The notes under the pieces: generated by a model
The model's database searches: none
What the model was told of the DNA's origin: nothing
What the model saw: the letters and a program-made list of their open reading frames with translations, nothing else
In this document: positions 29,242 through 38,419 of the stretch, in pieces
How positions within the stretch are numbered: position 1 is the first letter of the stretch
Layout: every line of letters begins with the position of its first letter
Assembly: GCF_030758455.1 (NCBI RefSeq)
Contig: NZ_CP132353.1
Span: forward strand, 2,542,001 to 2,606,000
Length of the DNA stretch: 64,000 bases
DNA from: Erwinia pyri
GTDB lineage: Bacteria; Pseudomonadota; Gammaproteobacteria; Enterobacterales; Enterobacteriaceae
Direction of reading: 5' to 3'
Position numbers and translations under genes: made by a program

Positions 29242-29658
29242 TCAAACTTCTGGTGAGGACGGCAAGGACACACTTCCATCATTATTGGCGATGTATGCTC
29301 TTAATGATTTTCTGTAAGAAGTCCAAGTTACCTGCTTCTTCTTAACGATTTCTTCCGTAGTTCCTGAGTAATCTTCATCCGCAATTTGATCATTTAGGTC
29401 AGATATATTTTTTGAGGCCCGGTCATACTCAGATTGAGCAGTAGCGAGGTTTTGGCCTGCAAGCTCTTCCGGATCAACAACAACCACAGGAGCTTTAAAT
29501 TTGTACTTACCTGCTGATCCGGTAACGCTATAACCCAGACCAACAATATCACCATCCTGGATTTCGTAAGTGTCAAAGCCTTCGAATAAGTTGCCTTCAC
29601 CGTCCCAGACAACAACATTCTGAACCATACCGTCTTTTATCAACGCATAATCAGCCAT
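29242..29658 (-). CDS. Tail fibre assembly-type protein
   Basis: A 138-residue protein, started at the ATG that overlaps the fibre stop (TGATG at 29658) rather than five codons upstream. Its opening (ADYALIKDGMVQNVVVWDGE) matches the N-terminus common to small proteins encoded after fibre genes, and the C-terminal half is a helical region with YRKSLRAYIANNDG. Such proteins act as chaperones for the distal fibre. It is the last gene of the late operon. Confidence 0.7.
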   Translation of the reverse strand: MADYALIKDGMVQNVVVWDGEGNLFEGFDTYEIQDGDIVGLGYSVTGSAGKYKFKAPVVVVDPEELAGQNLATAQSEYDRASKNISDLNDQIADEDYSGTTEEIVKKKQVTWTSYRKSLRAYIANNDGSVSLPSSPEV

Positions 29659-30554
29659 CATGCATACTCCCAAATAATAACTATTCCATCTTTGCCAGCG
29701 CCACCGGCATAGGCCACATCAGAGGCCGAAGCCTGCCAGCTTTTTGCCCCACTTCCGCCTGAGCCATATGAGGATGCTGCAAATCCTGCACCATTAGTGG
29801 AACGACTGCCGCCGCCCGCGCCAAATTTTGAAGACCCGCCTAATCCATTGAAGGATGAAGCCTGAGAGGTAGATGATAATCTAATGGCGATGCTGGTGCT
29901 GCGACCTGTTATGCTGGATTCAATATTGGCACCTGAAACCGTCGGAGTAGATGGTTGTGTTGTTGCATCAGCTGCTACCATCAAGGCAACTGAACCTGCC
30001 GCAAGAATCCCACCCCCGTAGCCTCCATCCGCAGTAAGGATTGTTCCAAATGAAGATTGCCCTCCTGCGTTACCAGATGCGCCAGCAACGCCTGAGCCTC
30101 CTTTCCCAACAACAATTGTGTAGCTAGATTCCGTGGCCGTCAGCAATGCTTTTCCGTAACAACCTTCAGTTCCACCGCCTCCCACACTCGCGTTTCCTGT
30201 AGTAGTTGCAGAGCTGCCGCCGCCTGCACCACCTCCGCCCTGCACTTCCACAATGATTTTCTTGGTTCCAGCTGTTGGGGTGTACACTCCGCTTGAAGTG
30301 AAAATTTTAATATTCAAAAGCCTGCCCGGCCCTACAGATTTTTGAATAGCTGCCAGTAGCTGTTTATTCGAACTTTTATCAAGCGATAACCCGGCGGCCT
30401 CTATAACAGCCGCAATCTCTTCCTGAACAGAATCAAAAAAGTCCGCATCGAGAGCTGTTGCAAGTTCCCCTGTCTGAGGGTTACCACCTGTGAAACCATT
30501 TTTTCCTGCGCCAAACTTATCTACCTGAGCGGTAGGGGTATCAATGCGATGCAT
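29658..30554 (-). CDS. Tail fibre with glycine-rich tip
   Basis: The start is set at 30554 (MHRIDTPTAQVDKFGAGKNG), two bases after the gp48-like gene, giving 298 residues. The N-terminus (GFTGGNPQTGELATALDADF) is the baseplate-attachment type found on short Mu/P2-like fibres. From about residue 108 the sequence is dominated by glycine-rich tracts (GGGGAGGGSS, GGYGGG, GGAGKDG), as in gp38-like adhesin tips that use polyglycine helices to bind receptors. It is short for a fibre, so it is probably a single compact receptor-binding protein. Confidence 0.8.
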   Translation of the reverse strand: MHRIDTPTAQVDKFGAGKNGFTGGNPQTGELATALDADFFDSVQEEIAAVIEAAGLSLDKSSNKQLLAAIQKSVGPGRLLNIKIFTSSGVYTPTAGTKKIIVEVQGGGGAGGGSSATTTGNASVGGGGTEGCYGKALLTATESSYTIVVGKGGSGVAGASGNAGGQSSFGTILTADGGYGGGILAAGSVALMVAADATTQPSTPTVSGANIESSITGRSTSIAIRLSSTSQASSFNGLGGSSKFGAGGGSRSTNGAGFAASSYGSGGSGAKSWQASASDVAYAGGAGKDGIVIIWEYA

Positions 30555-30556
30555 GA

Positions 30557-31138
30557 TTACTCCAGATATCTGAATATTACATAGGTGTGAGAGGGAGCCA
30601 GCCTGGAAATAACGCACTCTGCGACCGTATCGCCCCAGGTTCGCAAACTGTCAGTGCTGTTACTTATCGCGGTCATGGGCTTGATTTGTGCCGATACAGG
30701 GATGTTTACCTGCCAGTAATATCGCCAGTCATCTGAATAAAGTGAGTCGGTACAATCAGACAGGCATGTGAACTGGCTTTTGTTGTAACGTGTTATGGTC
30801 ACATCCGTGTAACCCAGCGCTTTAAGCTGTGCCAGATAAAATGACTCGTTTATGCCGCCAGCAAGGTTGAGCTTTGCATCAAGCCGCTGGCGACGTTGCT
30901 GTAACGTCTGAACGCCAGGGGGCGCACAACTGTCCGGCAGGCCGGTGATGTTTTCGTAACGGTCTATCAGTTCTGTCACCGAACGCGGATCAATTTCTTT
31001 CATCAGCGCATCGCCACGACCGTGAACGGAAGCCAGTGAAGGTGCAAGACCCGTTAACAGGAGGTCATCCACATCCCATGCCGGTCCTCGCGGCAGCAGT
31101 GCGCCAAGCATTTGCCGGTATTGTGCGGTTAAGTCCAT
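30557..31138 (-). CDS. Mu gp48-like baseplate protein (YmfQ/DUF2313)
   Basis: A 193-residue protein of the YmfQ family. [13 protein letters not shown] at the N-terminus and YRYLE-type aromatic end (YVIFRYLE) are characteristic. It lies between the gp47-like J protein and the fibre, as in Mu, SfV and ST64B, and overlaps the gp47 gene by ten bases. It is expected to link the baseplate wedge to the fibre. Confidence 0.85.
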   Translation of the reverse strand: MDLTAQYRQMLGALLPRGPAWDVDDLLLTGLAPSLASVHGRGDALMKEIDPRSVTELIDRYENITGLPDSCAPPGVQTLQQRRQRLDAKLNLAGGINESFYLAQLKALGYTDVTITRYNKSQFTCLSDCTDSLYSDDWRYYWQVNIPVSAQIKPMTAISNSTDSLRTWGDTVAECVISRLAPSHTYVIFRYLE

Positions 31139-32196
31139 GAGATAGTCCCCACCACGCCGACCTCACCCTTCGCAACCGGCGTGTCTGTTGCCGGACTGAT
31201 CAGAGTGTGGCTGTATTCGCCAGTCGCGATACTGATTGCCTCACTGATACGGGATGGCTTGAGAACGCCTTCAGGCACACCGTCACGCAGCATCATTGAG
31301 CGCAGTTCCGCCTCAACGGCATAGCGCACCTCTTCCGTGTCCGGGTTGAGACGGATTTCAAAATCGACCACATGCGGCGTCGGAGCAAAGACGTAAATAT
31401 CCGCCCCGGCTACGGGCGCCAGCGGCTCAATGTAAGCCTGGACGGCGGCTACCGTGGCAGCATCAGGAATGGGGTTAACCAGATCGCTGTTCGCCACCAT
31501 GACGCCAACCGTTCCGCGCCCGCTCCAGTGCCGGTACGTCCATGCGCGGGTAATACCCGGCACCTCTTTCGCCCAGACTTCATAATCGCCGTCTGCGCCC
31601 CCCTGAGGCGTCCAGTACCAGCGTTCAATCACGCGCGCGCGCCACAGCTCCAGATCTTCCACATCGGCACCGCCCTGAATACTGTCGGCAGCACCGGTGG
31701 AAGTAAGCCCTGTAACCGGACTCACAAGACGCATGGCCATTCCGTCATCAGTATTACCCGCGCTGCCGGTTGCATCACAGATAACAGGCACCCGAAGCAC
31801 GCCACCAGCGGATACCGCTGCGGCAGTCGTGGTGAATGAAACCAGGTCATCGCGCTGAATAGTTACGCCAGCAGGAACAGGAATTCCATTAGTGGACACA
31901 TCCCAGCGAACATAACCGCTGGAATAGGTGGCCGCTTTACGCGGTGCGCGCTTCATGTTGGCATGCCGCGTCAGCCAGTCCTCATCTGCCAGATCCGGCA
32001 ACAGATTGCGGGCCAGATAATCGATATACCCGTAAACGGTATGCACCGCAGCTGCCTGAACGCGCCCATAGACTTCAGCATCGGTGCGCCGCAACGCGGC
32101 CAGCGTGGTATCGGCAGCCAGGCGGGTAAGAATATCGTTTCGGATGGTGGTGATTAACTGGGGGAGTGTCGGGCGGGTAAAGCCACTGTCAGCCAT
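31129..32196 (-). CDS. Baseplate J-like protein (Mu gp47)
   Basis: A 355-residue baseplate wedge protein when started at ATG 32196 ([20 protein letters not shown]), which overlaps the gp46 stop by eight bases. The central [20 protein letters not shown] and [18 protein letters not shown] segments are typical of the Baseplate_J family. Its position after gp46 and before gp48 is conserved in Mu-like tails. Confidence 0.9.
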   Translation of the reverse strand: MADSGFTRPTLPQLITTIRNDILTRLAADTTLAALRRTDAEVYGRVQAAAVHTVYGYIDYLARNLLPDLADEDWLTRHANMKRAPRKAATYSSGYVRWDVSTNGIPVPAGVTIQRDDLVSFTTTAAAVSAGGVLRVPVICDATGSAGNTDDGMAMRLVSPVTGLTSTGAADSIQGGADVEDLELWRARVIERWYWTPQGGADGDYEVWAKEVPGITRAWTYRHWSGRGTVGVMVANSDLVNPIPDAATVAAVQAYIEPLAPVAGADIYVFAPTPHVVDFEIRLNPDTEEVRYAVEAELRSMMLRDGVPEGVLKPSRISEAISIATGEYSHTLISPATDTPVAKGEVGVVGTISWT

Positions 32197-32602
32197 TAAG
32201 TTCACTCCATAAATCGTCAAATGAGTAAGCCGTCCGGTTACCGTCTTTCTGACTGATAACCACGGACGCGCTCAGCGTGTTTATCCCGGTTCGCTCAGCC
32301 TTAACATCAACCCGCACGGCCACATCGTCTTCAACCAGCCATTGCAGCGCCTGGGTGATATATTCACGGGCTTTAAGCGGCGTTTTATTGGTGAGTTTCT
32401 GACGGCTCAGCAGGTACAGGCGGGAACCAATGCGGTCGTTTTGTACGGTCGGGAAGCTGTCGCCCCACCAGCCGTTATCCTGTTCCGGGTTATCGTCCGG
32501 TTCGGCCCGGCGCCAGGAGAAAAGCGAAATAATAACCGCGCGGGTCAGCGGATCGGGCGGCCACGTCACATCCTGCTGCACGCCATTAATGACGATTATC
32601 AT
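32189..32602 (-). CDS. Mu gp46-like baseplate protein
   Basis: A 137-residue GP46-family wedge protein containing ALISLFSWRRAEPDD-type sequence (VIISLFSWRRAEPDDNPEQD) and the GWWGDSFP segment seen in this family. It overlaps its upstream neighbour by four bases. The order gp45-46-47-48 is fully preserved. Confidence 0.88.
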   Translation of the reverse strand: MIIVINGVQQDVTWPPDPLTRAVIISLFSWRRAEPDDNPEQDNGWWGDSFPTVQNDRIGSRLYLLSRQKLTNKTPLKAREYITQALQWLVEDDVAVRVDVKAERTGINTLSASVVISQKDGNRTAYSFDDLWSELNG

Positions 32603-33156
32603 AAAGCCCCCATTTTCTGAGCGGGCACATCAGTAGTTCCGCCACCGTCGCCGTTCTCTTTGTGCGTGTGGCCGTTGTAAGACACGCGCATACCTGACAT
32701 GGTCTGGCCGGAAGAATCGCATTTATCTTTTATCTCACCCGTCGATTCGATATCCATTTCAAACCGGGCTTTGGGTGCATTGGTAAAGGTGATGGGATTG
32801 CCCGCCCCGTTCACCACTATTCCGGCACGGGTGAGCGTGACTGACTGGCCGAGATCGTCATACAGTGCCACTTCCCCCGAAACGAGCCCTTTAATCCGGT
32901 AGCGGCGGTCTGATACCACCATCACCACGCCATGCGACCGGTCCCCGTCAAAGTAAGCGGCAACGGCCTCAGCGCCCGGAATCGGTGCAGCGGTGAAACC
33001 ATAGGGTTCCATATGCTCGATATCACTTTTCCCCTCACCGCCCGCCATTTCGATTTGCAGCATCTGGCATTTGGTCGCAGTGTTCAGACCGCGAACCACC
33101 GCACGGGCCAGCAGGTTTGATATTCCACGGCTCATGCTCTGGAATGGGTTAGCCAT
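32599..33156 (-). CDS. Mu gp45-like baseplate spike/assembly protein
   Basis: A 185-residue phage baseplate assembly V/gp45 protein. The OB-fold region has VVSDRRYRIKGLVSGEVALY and the C-terminal part has a short beta-repeat followed by GHTHKENGDGGGTTDVP, resembling the needle tip with an HxH motif that binds iron in P2/Mu-type spikes. It probably forms the trimeric membrane-piercing spike. Confidence 0.85.
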   Translation of the reverse strand: MANPFQSMSRGISNLLARAVVRGLNTATKCQMLQIEMAGGEGKSDIEHMEPYGFTAAPIPGAEAVAAYFDGDRSHGVVMVVSDRRYRIKGLVSGEVALYDDLGQSVTLTRAGIVVNGAGNPITFTNAPKARFEMDIESTGEIKDKCDSSGQTMSGMRVSYNGHTHKENGDGGGTTDVPAQKMGAL

Positions 33157-34226
33157 CAGAAATCCACCTCTTCTTTCTTTTTCTTCCGCTTGCCGGGCTT
33201 CTCAGGCTCAGGCAGATAGGCGTCAGGCGGACCAATGCGCAGCTCGGTGACGGTGCCGTTTTCATCCTGCTGATAGGTCACTTCTGCAATCACCATCTGA
33301 ACGTTGTTGAATCCCAGAATTGGATCAAAGACGATAACCTGCAGATTAGGCCGCCACAGTGAGCCGTCGCCCTGCCGCCAGCCCTGAACGGTGTACGTCG
33401 CCTCATCAGTGCGTGCGGCGCGCTGGCGCATCTCAAATTCAGCACGCTCACCACACGTTGCGGTAGTGGCATTACCTGTTTGCCGGATGAGTATAGGCCT
33501 ATAGCGTTTCAAACCGCCGTCAATGGTCTTGGCCCGGATAGCGGTGGTCGTCGCTTCGCCAAAATCGTCATCGTTTCCGGTACGTTGTCCCGACACCTGA
33601 TAATCACTGAAACGATCGCGGATACTTTTCTCTGTATCACATGAGAGGACGTTTTCTCCTAACACCAGAGCTGTGTGCGCGCGTTGACTGCCTATGCCGC
33701 CAATCACCAGGTTCCCCAGTTCATTGTCATAGGCCAGCGCCTGCTGGAGTCCCAGCATTTTGTTCAGAACATCCATGACGGTTTCGCCCTGGTCGGCCTG
33801 AATGCCCTGTAACGCACCCGATGTCCCGCCGCCGTCCACCACGCTGATACTGAATGGCTTTGCCAGCTCTGCGGCCACCTGCGCCAGCGTACGGCCTGCA
33901 TATTGTGACGGCGTGGCCGAACAGTCGATGAGGTCAGCCGTTTTACTGCGGCCAGATATGCCGACGCTGATACTTCGTGCGTCATACCGGACGGGAGTTG
34001 CCTCAACATAACCGGTCAGCACCCTGTCGGTACCAATCAGCACTTCGACCAGATCACCATTTTTAATGCGGTTGCTGCGGTTAGCCTGATCGGTGTCACC
34101 CGGCCAGCTGCGGGTAATCTCAACGGTGAAGTCACGGGCAATGCGCTCAATGCCAGCAGCTATCCGCACTGACGTCCAGCCGCCCCACTCCTGTCCGTTC
34201 ACCCGGAGAATTACGGTATTATTCAT
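33156..34226 (-). CDS. Baseplate hub protein (Mu gp44/P, gpD-like)
   Basis: A 356-residue tail protein of the phage late control D/gp44 type, beginning MNNTVILRVNGQEWGGWTSV, which is typical of the P-like hub. The C-terminus is lysine-rich (KPGKRKKKKEEVDF). It lies between gpN and the gp45 spike, as expected for the hub joining tail tube to spike. Confidence 0.87.
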   Translation of the reverse strand: MNNTVILRVNGQEWGGWTSVRIAAGIERIARDFTVEITRSWPGDTDQANRSNRIKNGDLVEVLIGTDRVLTGYVEATPVRYDARSISVGISGRSKTADLIDCSATPSQYAGRTLAQVAAELAKPFSISVVDGGGTSGALQGIQADQGETVMDVLNKMLGLQQALAYDNELGNLVIGGIGSQRAHTALVLGENVLSCDTEKSIRDRFSDYQVSGQRTGNDDDFGEATTTAIRAKTIDGGLKRYRPILIRQTGNATTATCGERAEFEMRQRAARTDEATYTVQGWRQGDGSLWRPNLQVIVFDPILGFNNVQMVIAEVTYQQDENGTVTELRIGPPDAYLPEPEKPGKRKKKKEEVDF

Positions 34227-35599
34227 CTGACCGGTACCCTCAGCGTTTTGACCGGCACAAAGCCGGGATGGCGTATGCCGTTACGGGCGGTGATTTCAGA
34301 AGCCCGCGCCGCCGAATCATACCAGTCGGCAGCCAGCACCAGAGCCGGAGTAACCTGCACTGGCGTGCGATCGGTCAGACGTTCGACCTGCTCAAGCCGG
34401 GCAGAAATATCCCGGTTTACGTCCGTACGCACGGTAACCAGCGCCTGGAAAAGCACGTCATCCGTCACGCGCTCCATTTCCTTATCAATGGCCTCATTCA
34501 GGTTGTCCCGGACTACTGCAAGGTCGCCCCATGACACCACCGTACTGTTATCGGTAGAGCTGGTAACGCCTGCTGAAATCGTGGTGCCTGTACTGGCATT
34601 GCCCGTACCGGTGGAAGTGCTGCCTGAATTAACCGGCCTGATATCAGTGACGGCAGGATGAGCCACAACGACCGGCTGCTGAGAGTCCTGCTGACGGGTT
34701 ACAGCGCGCGTGACTGGCTGTGGCAGACCAGTAACTGCATAGGCGGCCTCACTGATGGCGGTTGTCCTGACCGCCTGGGCCACATAGTTTCTCTGTAAGG
34801 TCTGTGACTGCGTGGTTTTACTGTCAGTTTTCCATACACCACGGGGAGCCAGCCCGCTGTCAAGCGTGACGCCGGTCAGCCCTTTAATCATTGACATCAG
34901 ATCTGAAGCGTCACCGGATAACCTTGTGCCTGCCCGCCACATTGTCTGCAGCCTGTTTACGAAGTTCATGCCGCTTGAAGGCGGACTCAGCAGTACAGAC
35001 AGATCGCCCTGCATCAGACGGGATGCCGCGCTGATCCCTGAATCAATATACTGAAAGGCACCAGTAACGTTGCTGAACATCACTGCAGCTTCGTCCAACA
35101 CCCCATCCTGCAGGAAGTCAGGCAGTCCATCCATGCCGAACGCTCCGAAGGCGGAAGAAATGGCATCATCAAGGAAGGATACAGAGGAGGAAAGTTTCTG
35201 GCCCGTTGCAAGCCCGGCGGTTGGAAATGACAGTTCACCAGATTCAATAAAACTGAAGCTGACGCGGCACATGCGCCCTTCACTCACCGAGTGACTGACG
35301 CGCACGGCATCATCAACGGTGACCGTCATCTCGCCGTAAAAGGGATGAACCAGCGTACAGGCGCCAGGCTTTTCTATTGCTTCGATCAGCCTGTTGCGCT
35401 GCTCAAAGAAATCATCGCCGACAAGGTAAGCCTGAACGCTGAACCGGCGCGTTGCCCGGCCTAAATCCTCAGCCCACGGTTTATCGCGGTTGGGATATTC
35501 GTGCACCTGCACCCGGCGGCCAAAAGTTGCCTCGTCTTCATCCACCTTAAACGGGACGCCCCGCAGCGAGGCACCCTGCAGATTATCTGTCCAGCTCAT
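34223..35599 (-). CDS. DNA circulation protein gpN-like tail protein
   Basis: A 458-residue protein whose N-terminal domain (SWTDNLQGASLRGVPFKVDE) is the DNA_circ_N family, named for Mu N. In Mu-type tails it belongs to the tail/baseplate. The centre (about 310-345) is a Ser/Thr/Gly-rich low-complexity linker. It follows tape measure across an intrinsic terminator and overlaps the hub gene by four bases. Confidence 0.87.
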   Translation of the reverse strand: MSWTDNLQGASLRGVPFKVDEDEATFGRRVQVHEYPNRDKPWAEDLGRATRRFSVQAYLVGDDFFEQRNRLIEAIEKPGACTLVHPFYGEMTVTVDDAVRVSHSVSEGRMCRVSFSFIESGELSFPTAGLATGQKLSSSVSFLDDAISSAFGAFGMDGLPDFLQDGVLDEAAVMFSNVTGAFQYIDSGISAASRLMQGDLSVLLSPPSSGMNFVNRLQTMWRAGTRLSGDASDLMSMIKGLTGVTLDSGLAPRGVWKTDSKTTQSQTLQRNYVAQAVRTTAISEAAYAVTGLPQPVTRAVTRQQDSQQPVVVAHPAVTDIRPVNSGSTSTGTGNASTGTTISAGVTSSTDNSTVVSWGDLAVVRDNLNEAIDKEMERVTDDVLFQALVTVRTDVNRDISARLEQVERLTDRTPVQVTPALVLAADWYDSAARASEITARNGIRHPGFVPVKTLRVPVR

Positions 35600-35614
35600 G
35601 TGTTACTCCAGGCA

Positions 35615-35638
35615 ATAAAAAACCCGCCGGAGCGGGTT
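35615..35638 (-). terminator. Intrinsic terminator inside the late operon, after tape measure
   Basis: On the minus strand, AACCCGC - TCCG - GCGGGTT is followed by TTTTATTG. It overlaps the tape-measure stop codon. Nearly the same motif recurs at 48265 and 49102. Confidence 0.7.
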
Positions 35639-37658
35639 ACTGATTTGAAAAACGGTTGTAGCCAACGTCATAATTTACCCAAGGCGTAGCATTGCCAACT
35701 GGAGCCACGCGCATACCCGGAGGGGCATTATCGAAAGAAACCTTTAACTCCCCCTGCTGTACTTTCGGAAGCTGATTCAGTGATTTAGATGCATCGGACT
35801 CAGGAGACATTCCCAGCAATTCTTTAAGCCGGGGGATGAATCCCTGCTGGACACCGGAAGAGTTATCAGAGGGGTTTTCTTTTTTTCTGACTAATGCGGA
35901 GCCAGCATCGGCGCTTAACCCTTCGGCTTCATTATGAAGGTCTTTCAGGGGTTTCATTCCTTCAAAAATTTCTTTCAAGCGTGGTAAAAAACCCTGGTAA
36001 CCCCGTTCCTCCTCAGCCTGTTTTCGTTTGTTTACAAGAAGCGTTCCGGCATCGGTGTTTTGTTTCGCTGCTTCATCATGGAGACTGTTGACCCGTTTCA
36101 TGAGATCGAACAACACCGAAATAGTTACCGTTATAACTCCCATGTTGGCAATGCCTTTCAGGTTTTTGGAAAGTTTCCCTGCCTCGGAATTTGCGCCACC
36201 AAAACCTTTCACCATGGAAACCAGCCATGCGCCGGTAGTGAATGCAGCTATACCCTTAAGTACAGTTTCCCATCCGCCCAGGGCCTGGGCTACCCCGTCA
36301 ATATTTTCCCAGACCTTTTTCACCACCGGGCCAGCCTGATCCCAGTTACTGACTATCAGACCACCGGCCAGAACGACGAGGGCCAGAAGCTTACCCATAG
36401 TCGTCATTTTCATTACGGAATCGAATGTCTTGAAAGCTCTGGTGGCAACACCAAATGCCGAAGCCGTACCCAGTAACGTGACGCCGAATTTAAATACGCC
36501 TTTAACCGTGTCCGGGTTGGCTTTTACAAACTGCCTGAAGCGCTCAATGAGCGGCTGCACCTTAGCGCTGAGTTTTACGATAGAAGGTAAAAACATATCC
36601 CCGATTGTGATGCTGGCAGCAGTGAACTGGTTTTTCAGCAACTGAACGGAGTTGGATGTTGTGGCAGCACGCGCCTCATACTCTTTCTGCATTGATGCGC
36701 CATACTGCTGAGCATCAGTAACGCGGTTGAAGTTTTTCCTCAGCAAATCAAGGTTTGTCAGCAAAGGCGCAATGGCACCCAGTGATTCTTTGCCAAACAG
36801 GGCATTCATGACCGCAGCCTGTTTGGCTTTTGGTACTTTCGCGAGTGAGTCCAGCACCTTGAGCATTGCAGTTTTTGAATCTTTCTGCATGTCCGCAGCG
36901 AGTTGCGCCGGGTCTATTTTGATGAACTTCAGCGCTTTCTTTTGAGAGGCTGTGGCTGATTTACCTGATGTCAGCGAAAGCATGAAGTTTTTAATGCCGG
37001 TCGCTGCTATTTCGGATTCAACACCCATACCAGCGATCGTCGCGCCCATTGCGGCAATTTCACCTGAAGCAACACCGGCCACGCCACCAAGCGGGCCAAT
37101 GCGTGTAACGATATCAGAAATTTTACCTGCACTGGCGGGCCCTGTGTTGCCCAGATAGTTGATCTTATCTGCCAGTCCAACAACGTCCTTCTGCGTCATT
37201 TTGAACGCCGTTCGCCACTGAGCCATCATCTGACCTGACTCTTCTGCCGTCTGGTCAAAGGCTACTCCCATCTTCACTGCGTCACTGGCAAACTGCTGTA
37301 AATCTTCTCTGGCAATGCCAGCCTGCCCACCTGCGGCAACAATCTGGGCGATACCATTTGCAGCCATGGGGAGGCGGATAGAAAGCTTCAGGACATCCTC
37401 GCCCATCTCTTTGAACTGAGCTGGGGTGTCGAAGTTAACAACTTTTCTTACATCGGCCATGGAGGACTCAAATTCCATAGCCTGATTAATTGGTACCACG
37501 AAGGCCGACGCGATTGCTGTTCCCATGGCGGCCGCGTTCACCATTATGTTTTTTGCGTCTTTCTGGAACCCCTTAAGGTTCTTGCTCATACCTTTTAGTG
37601 GACCCGATAACTGATCCACCGCTGTGATAATCGCTTTAAGCTGGAAACTATCCGCCAC
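35637..37658 (-). CDS. Tail tape measure protein
   Basis: A 673-residue protein starting at GTG 37658. It has long helical stretches, a TP901-type core near residues 60-330 (NFDTPAQFKEMGEDVLKLSI), and a hydrophobic transmembrane-like stretch near 425-440 (LLALVVLAGGLIVSNW). It follows the frameshifted chaperone, whose extension overlaps its start by 11 bases. Its length sets the tail length, here predicting a rather short contractile tail. Confidence 0.92.
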   Translation of the reverse strand: MADSFQLKAIITAVDQLSGPLKGMSKNLKGFQKDAKNIMVNAAAMGTAIASAFVVPINQAMEFESSMADVRKVVNFDTPAQFKEMGEDVLKLSIRLPMAANGIAQIVAAGGQAGIAREDLQQFASDAVKMGVAFDQTAEESGQMMAQWRTAFKMTQKDVVGLADKINYLGNTGPASAGKISDIVTRIGPLGGVAGVASGEIAAMGATIAGMGVESEIAATGIKNFMLSLTSGKSATASQKKALKFIKIDPAQLAADMQKDSKTAMLKVLDSLAKVPKAKQAAVMNALFGKESLGAIAPLLTNLDLLRKNFNRVTDAQQYGASMQKEYEARAATTSNSVQLLKNQFTAASITIGDMFLPSIVKLSAKVQPLIERFRQFVKANPDTVKGVFKFGVTLLGTASAFGVATRAFKTFDSVMKMTTMGKLLALVVLAGGLIVSNWDQAGPVVKKVWENIDGVAQALGGWETVLKGIAAFTTGAWLVSMVKGFGGANSEAGKLSKNLKGIANMGVITVTISVLFDLMKRVNSLHDEAAKQNTDAGTLLVNKRKQAEEERGYQGFLPRLKEIFEGMKPLKDLHNEAEGLSADAGSALVRKKENPSDNSSGVQQGFIPRLKELLGMSPESDASKSLNQLPKVQQGELKVSFDNAPPGMRVAPVGNATPWVNYDVGYNRFSNQ

Positions 37659-37782
37659 GGTTCATTTCCTCATTAATACGGATTGCCTCCGCTTCCATTT
37701 CAAGGAAGCGGGACAGGCCAATTTTTTTTAGTTCAAGGGGGTTTATTCGCCAGAAGTGGGCGGTGTTATAGAGCCGTTTTTT
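37648..37782 (-). other. Programmed -1 frameshift site and extension of the tail assembly chaperone
   Basis: On the minus strand the canonical slippery heptamer A-AAA-AAC (37776-37782 on the plus strand as GTTTTTT) falls in the right phase in the chaperone gene. A -1 shift opens a frame reading RLYNTAHFWRINPLELKKIG, then LSRFLEMEAEAIRINEEMN, and stopping at 37648. This sequence resembles the E'/gpGT-type extensions made by frameshifting in most long-tailed phages. The full product would be about 139 residues. Confidence 0.85.
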
Positions 37783-38066
37783 GAGGTTTCCTCCACTTCC
37801 GACCCCGTAAAAAAACCTACGATCGTCATAGAGGCCATGAAGATATCTTTCAGCGCCATTTTTCCCGCTGATGAACGGGGAATCCCGGCAAGAACCGGGA
37901 TATATTTCAGGCAGGCGCGGGTATCAAGCTTCATCTCACCATTTTCGGTGTAGTTGAACGGAATGCCCATCTGCTCAACTTCATCATACGTTGGCTCGCG
38001 GAACTCCAGCACATGAAGCATCTCGCCATGTGCCTGCACAGGTTTTGTCAGCTGAAACTCACTCAC
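37743..38066 (-). CDS. Tail assembly chaperone (gpE/gp41-like), zero-frame product
   Basis: A 107-residue phage tail assembly protein (MSEFQLTKPVQAHGEMLHVL; LEFREPTYDEVEQMG). It overlaps the tube gene by four bases and precedes tape measure, the invariant place for the frameshifted chaperone pair. Read-through at the A-AAA-AAC site gives the longer form, which recruits tube subunits to the tape measure in the well-studied lambda and P2 cases. Confidence 0.87.
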   Translation of the reverse strand: MSEFQLTKPVQAHGEMLHVLEFREPTYDEVEQMGIPFNYTENGEMKLDTRACLKYIPVLAGIPRSSAGKMALKDIFMASMTIVGFFTGSEVEETSKNGSITPPTSGE

Positions 38067-38419
38067 TGGTAAAATCCTTCTGATCCGTGGAATTCAATAT
38101 CAACCGTGCCTTCTTCAGGGTTATGGTTGGCTTCACCAAACATGTACGCTTCGGAAAGCACATAAACCTGACCGTTTGCAAACTCAGAGGTGATGGTCAT
38201 CTGGTCTGAATCAGTCAGCTTGTCGACTGGGAAATCCTTTGGCACTTTAAAAGTGCCTTTGGTGTAGGGTGCACGGTGCGTTTCTTTGTAGTCGACTGAA
38301 CCATCCAGCCCCATGACGTCATCGCGTAATTTGGTGTTCATCGGCACTTCAATGCCGCCAGTCAGCGATAACTGCTGTCCATCCACCTTCACGTAGCAGG
38401 TACCTGCAATCTTGCCCAT
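38063..38419 (-). CDS. Tail tube protein
   Basis: A 118-residue beta-rich protein of the Mu/SfV tube family, with MGKIAGTCYVKVDGQQLSLT at the start. Its gene abuts the sheath gene by one base and precedes the chaperone. It forms the inner tube of the contractile tail. Confidence 0.88.
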   Translation of the reverse strand: MGKIAGTCYVKVDGQQLSLTGGIEVPMNTKLRDDVMGLDGSVDYKETHRAPYTKGTFKVPKDFPVDKLTDSDQMTITSEFANGQVYVLSEAYMFGEANHNPEEGTVDIEFHGSEGFYQ

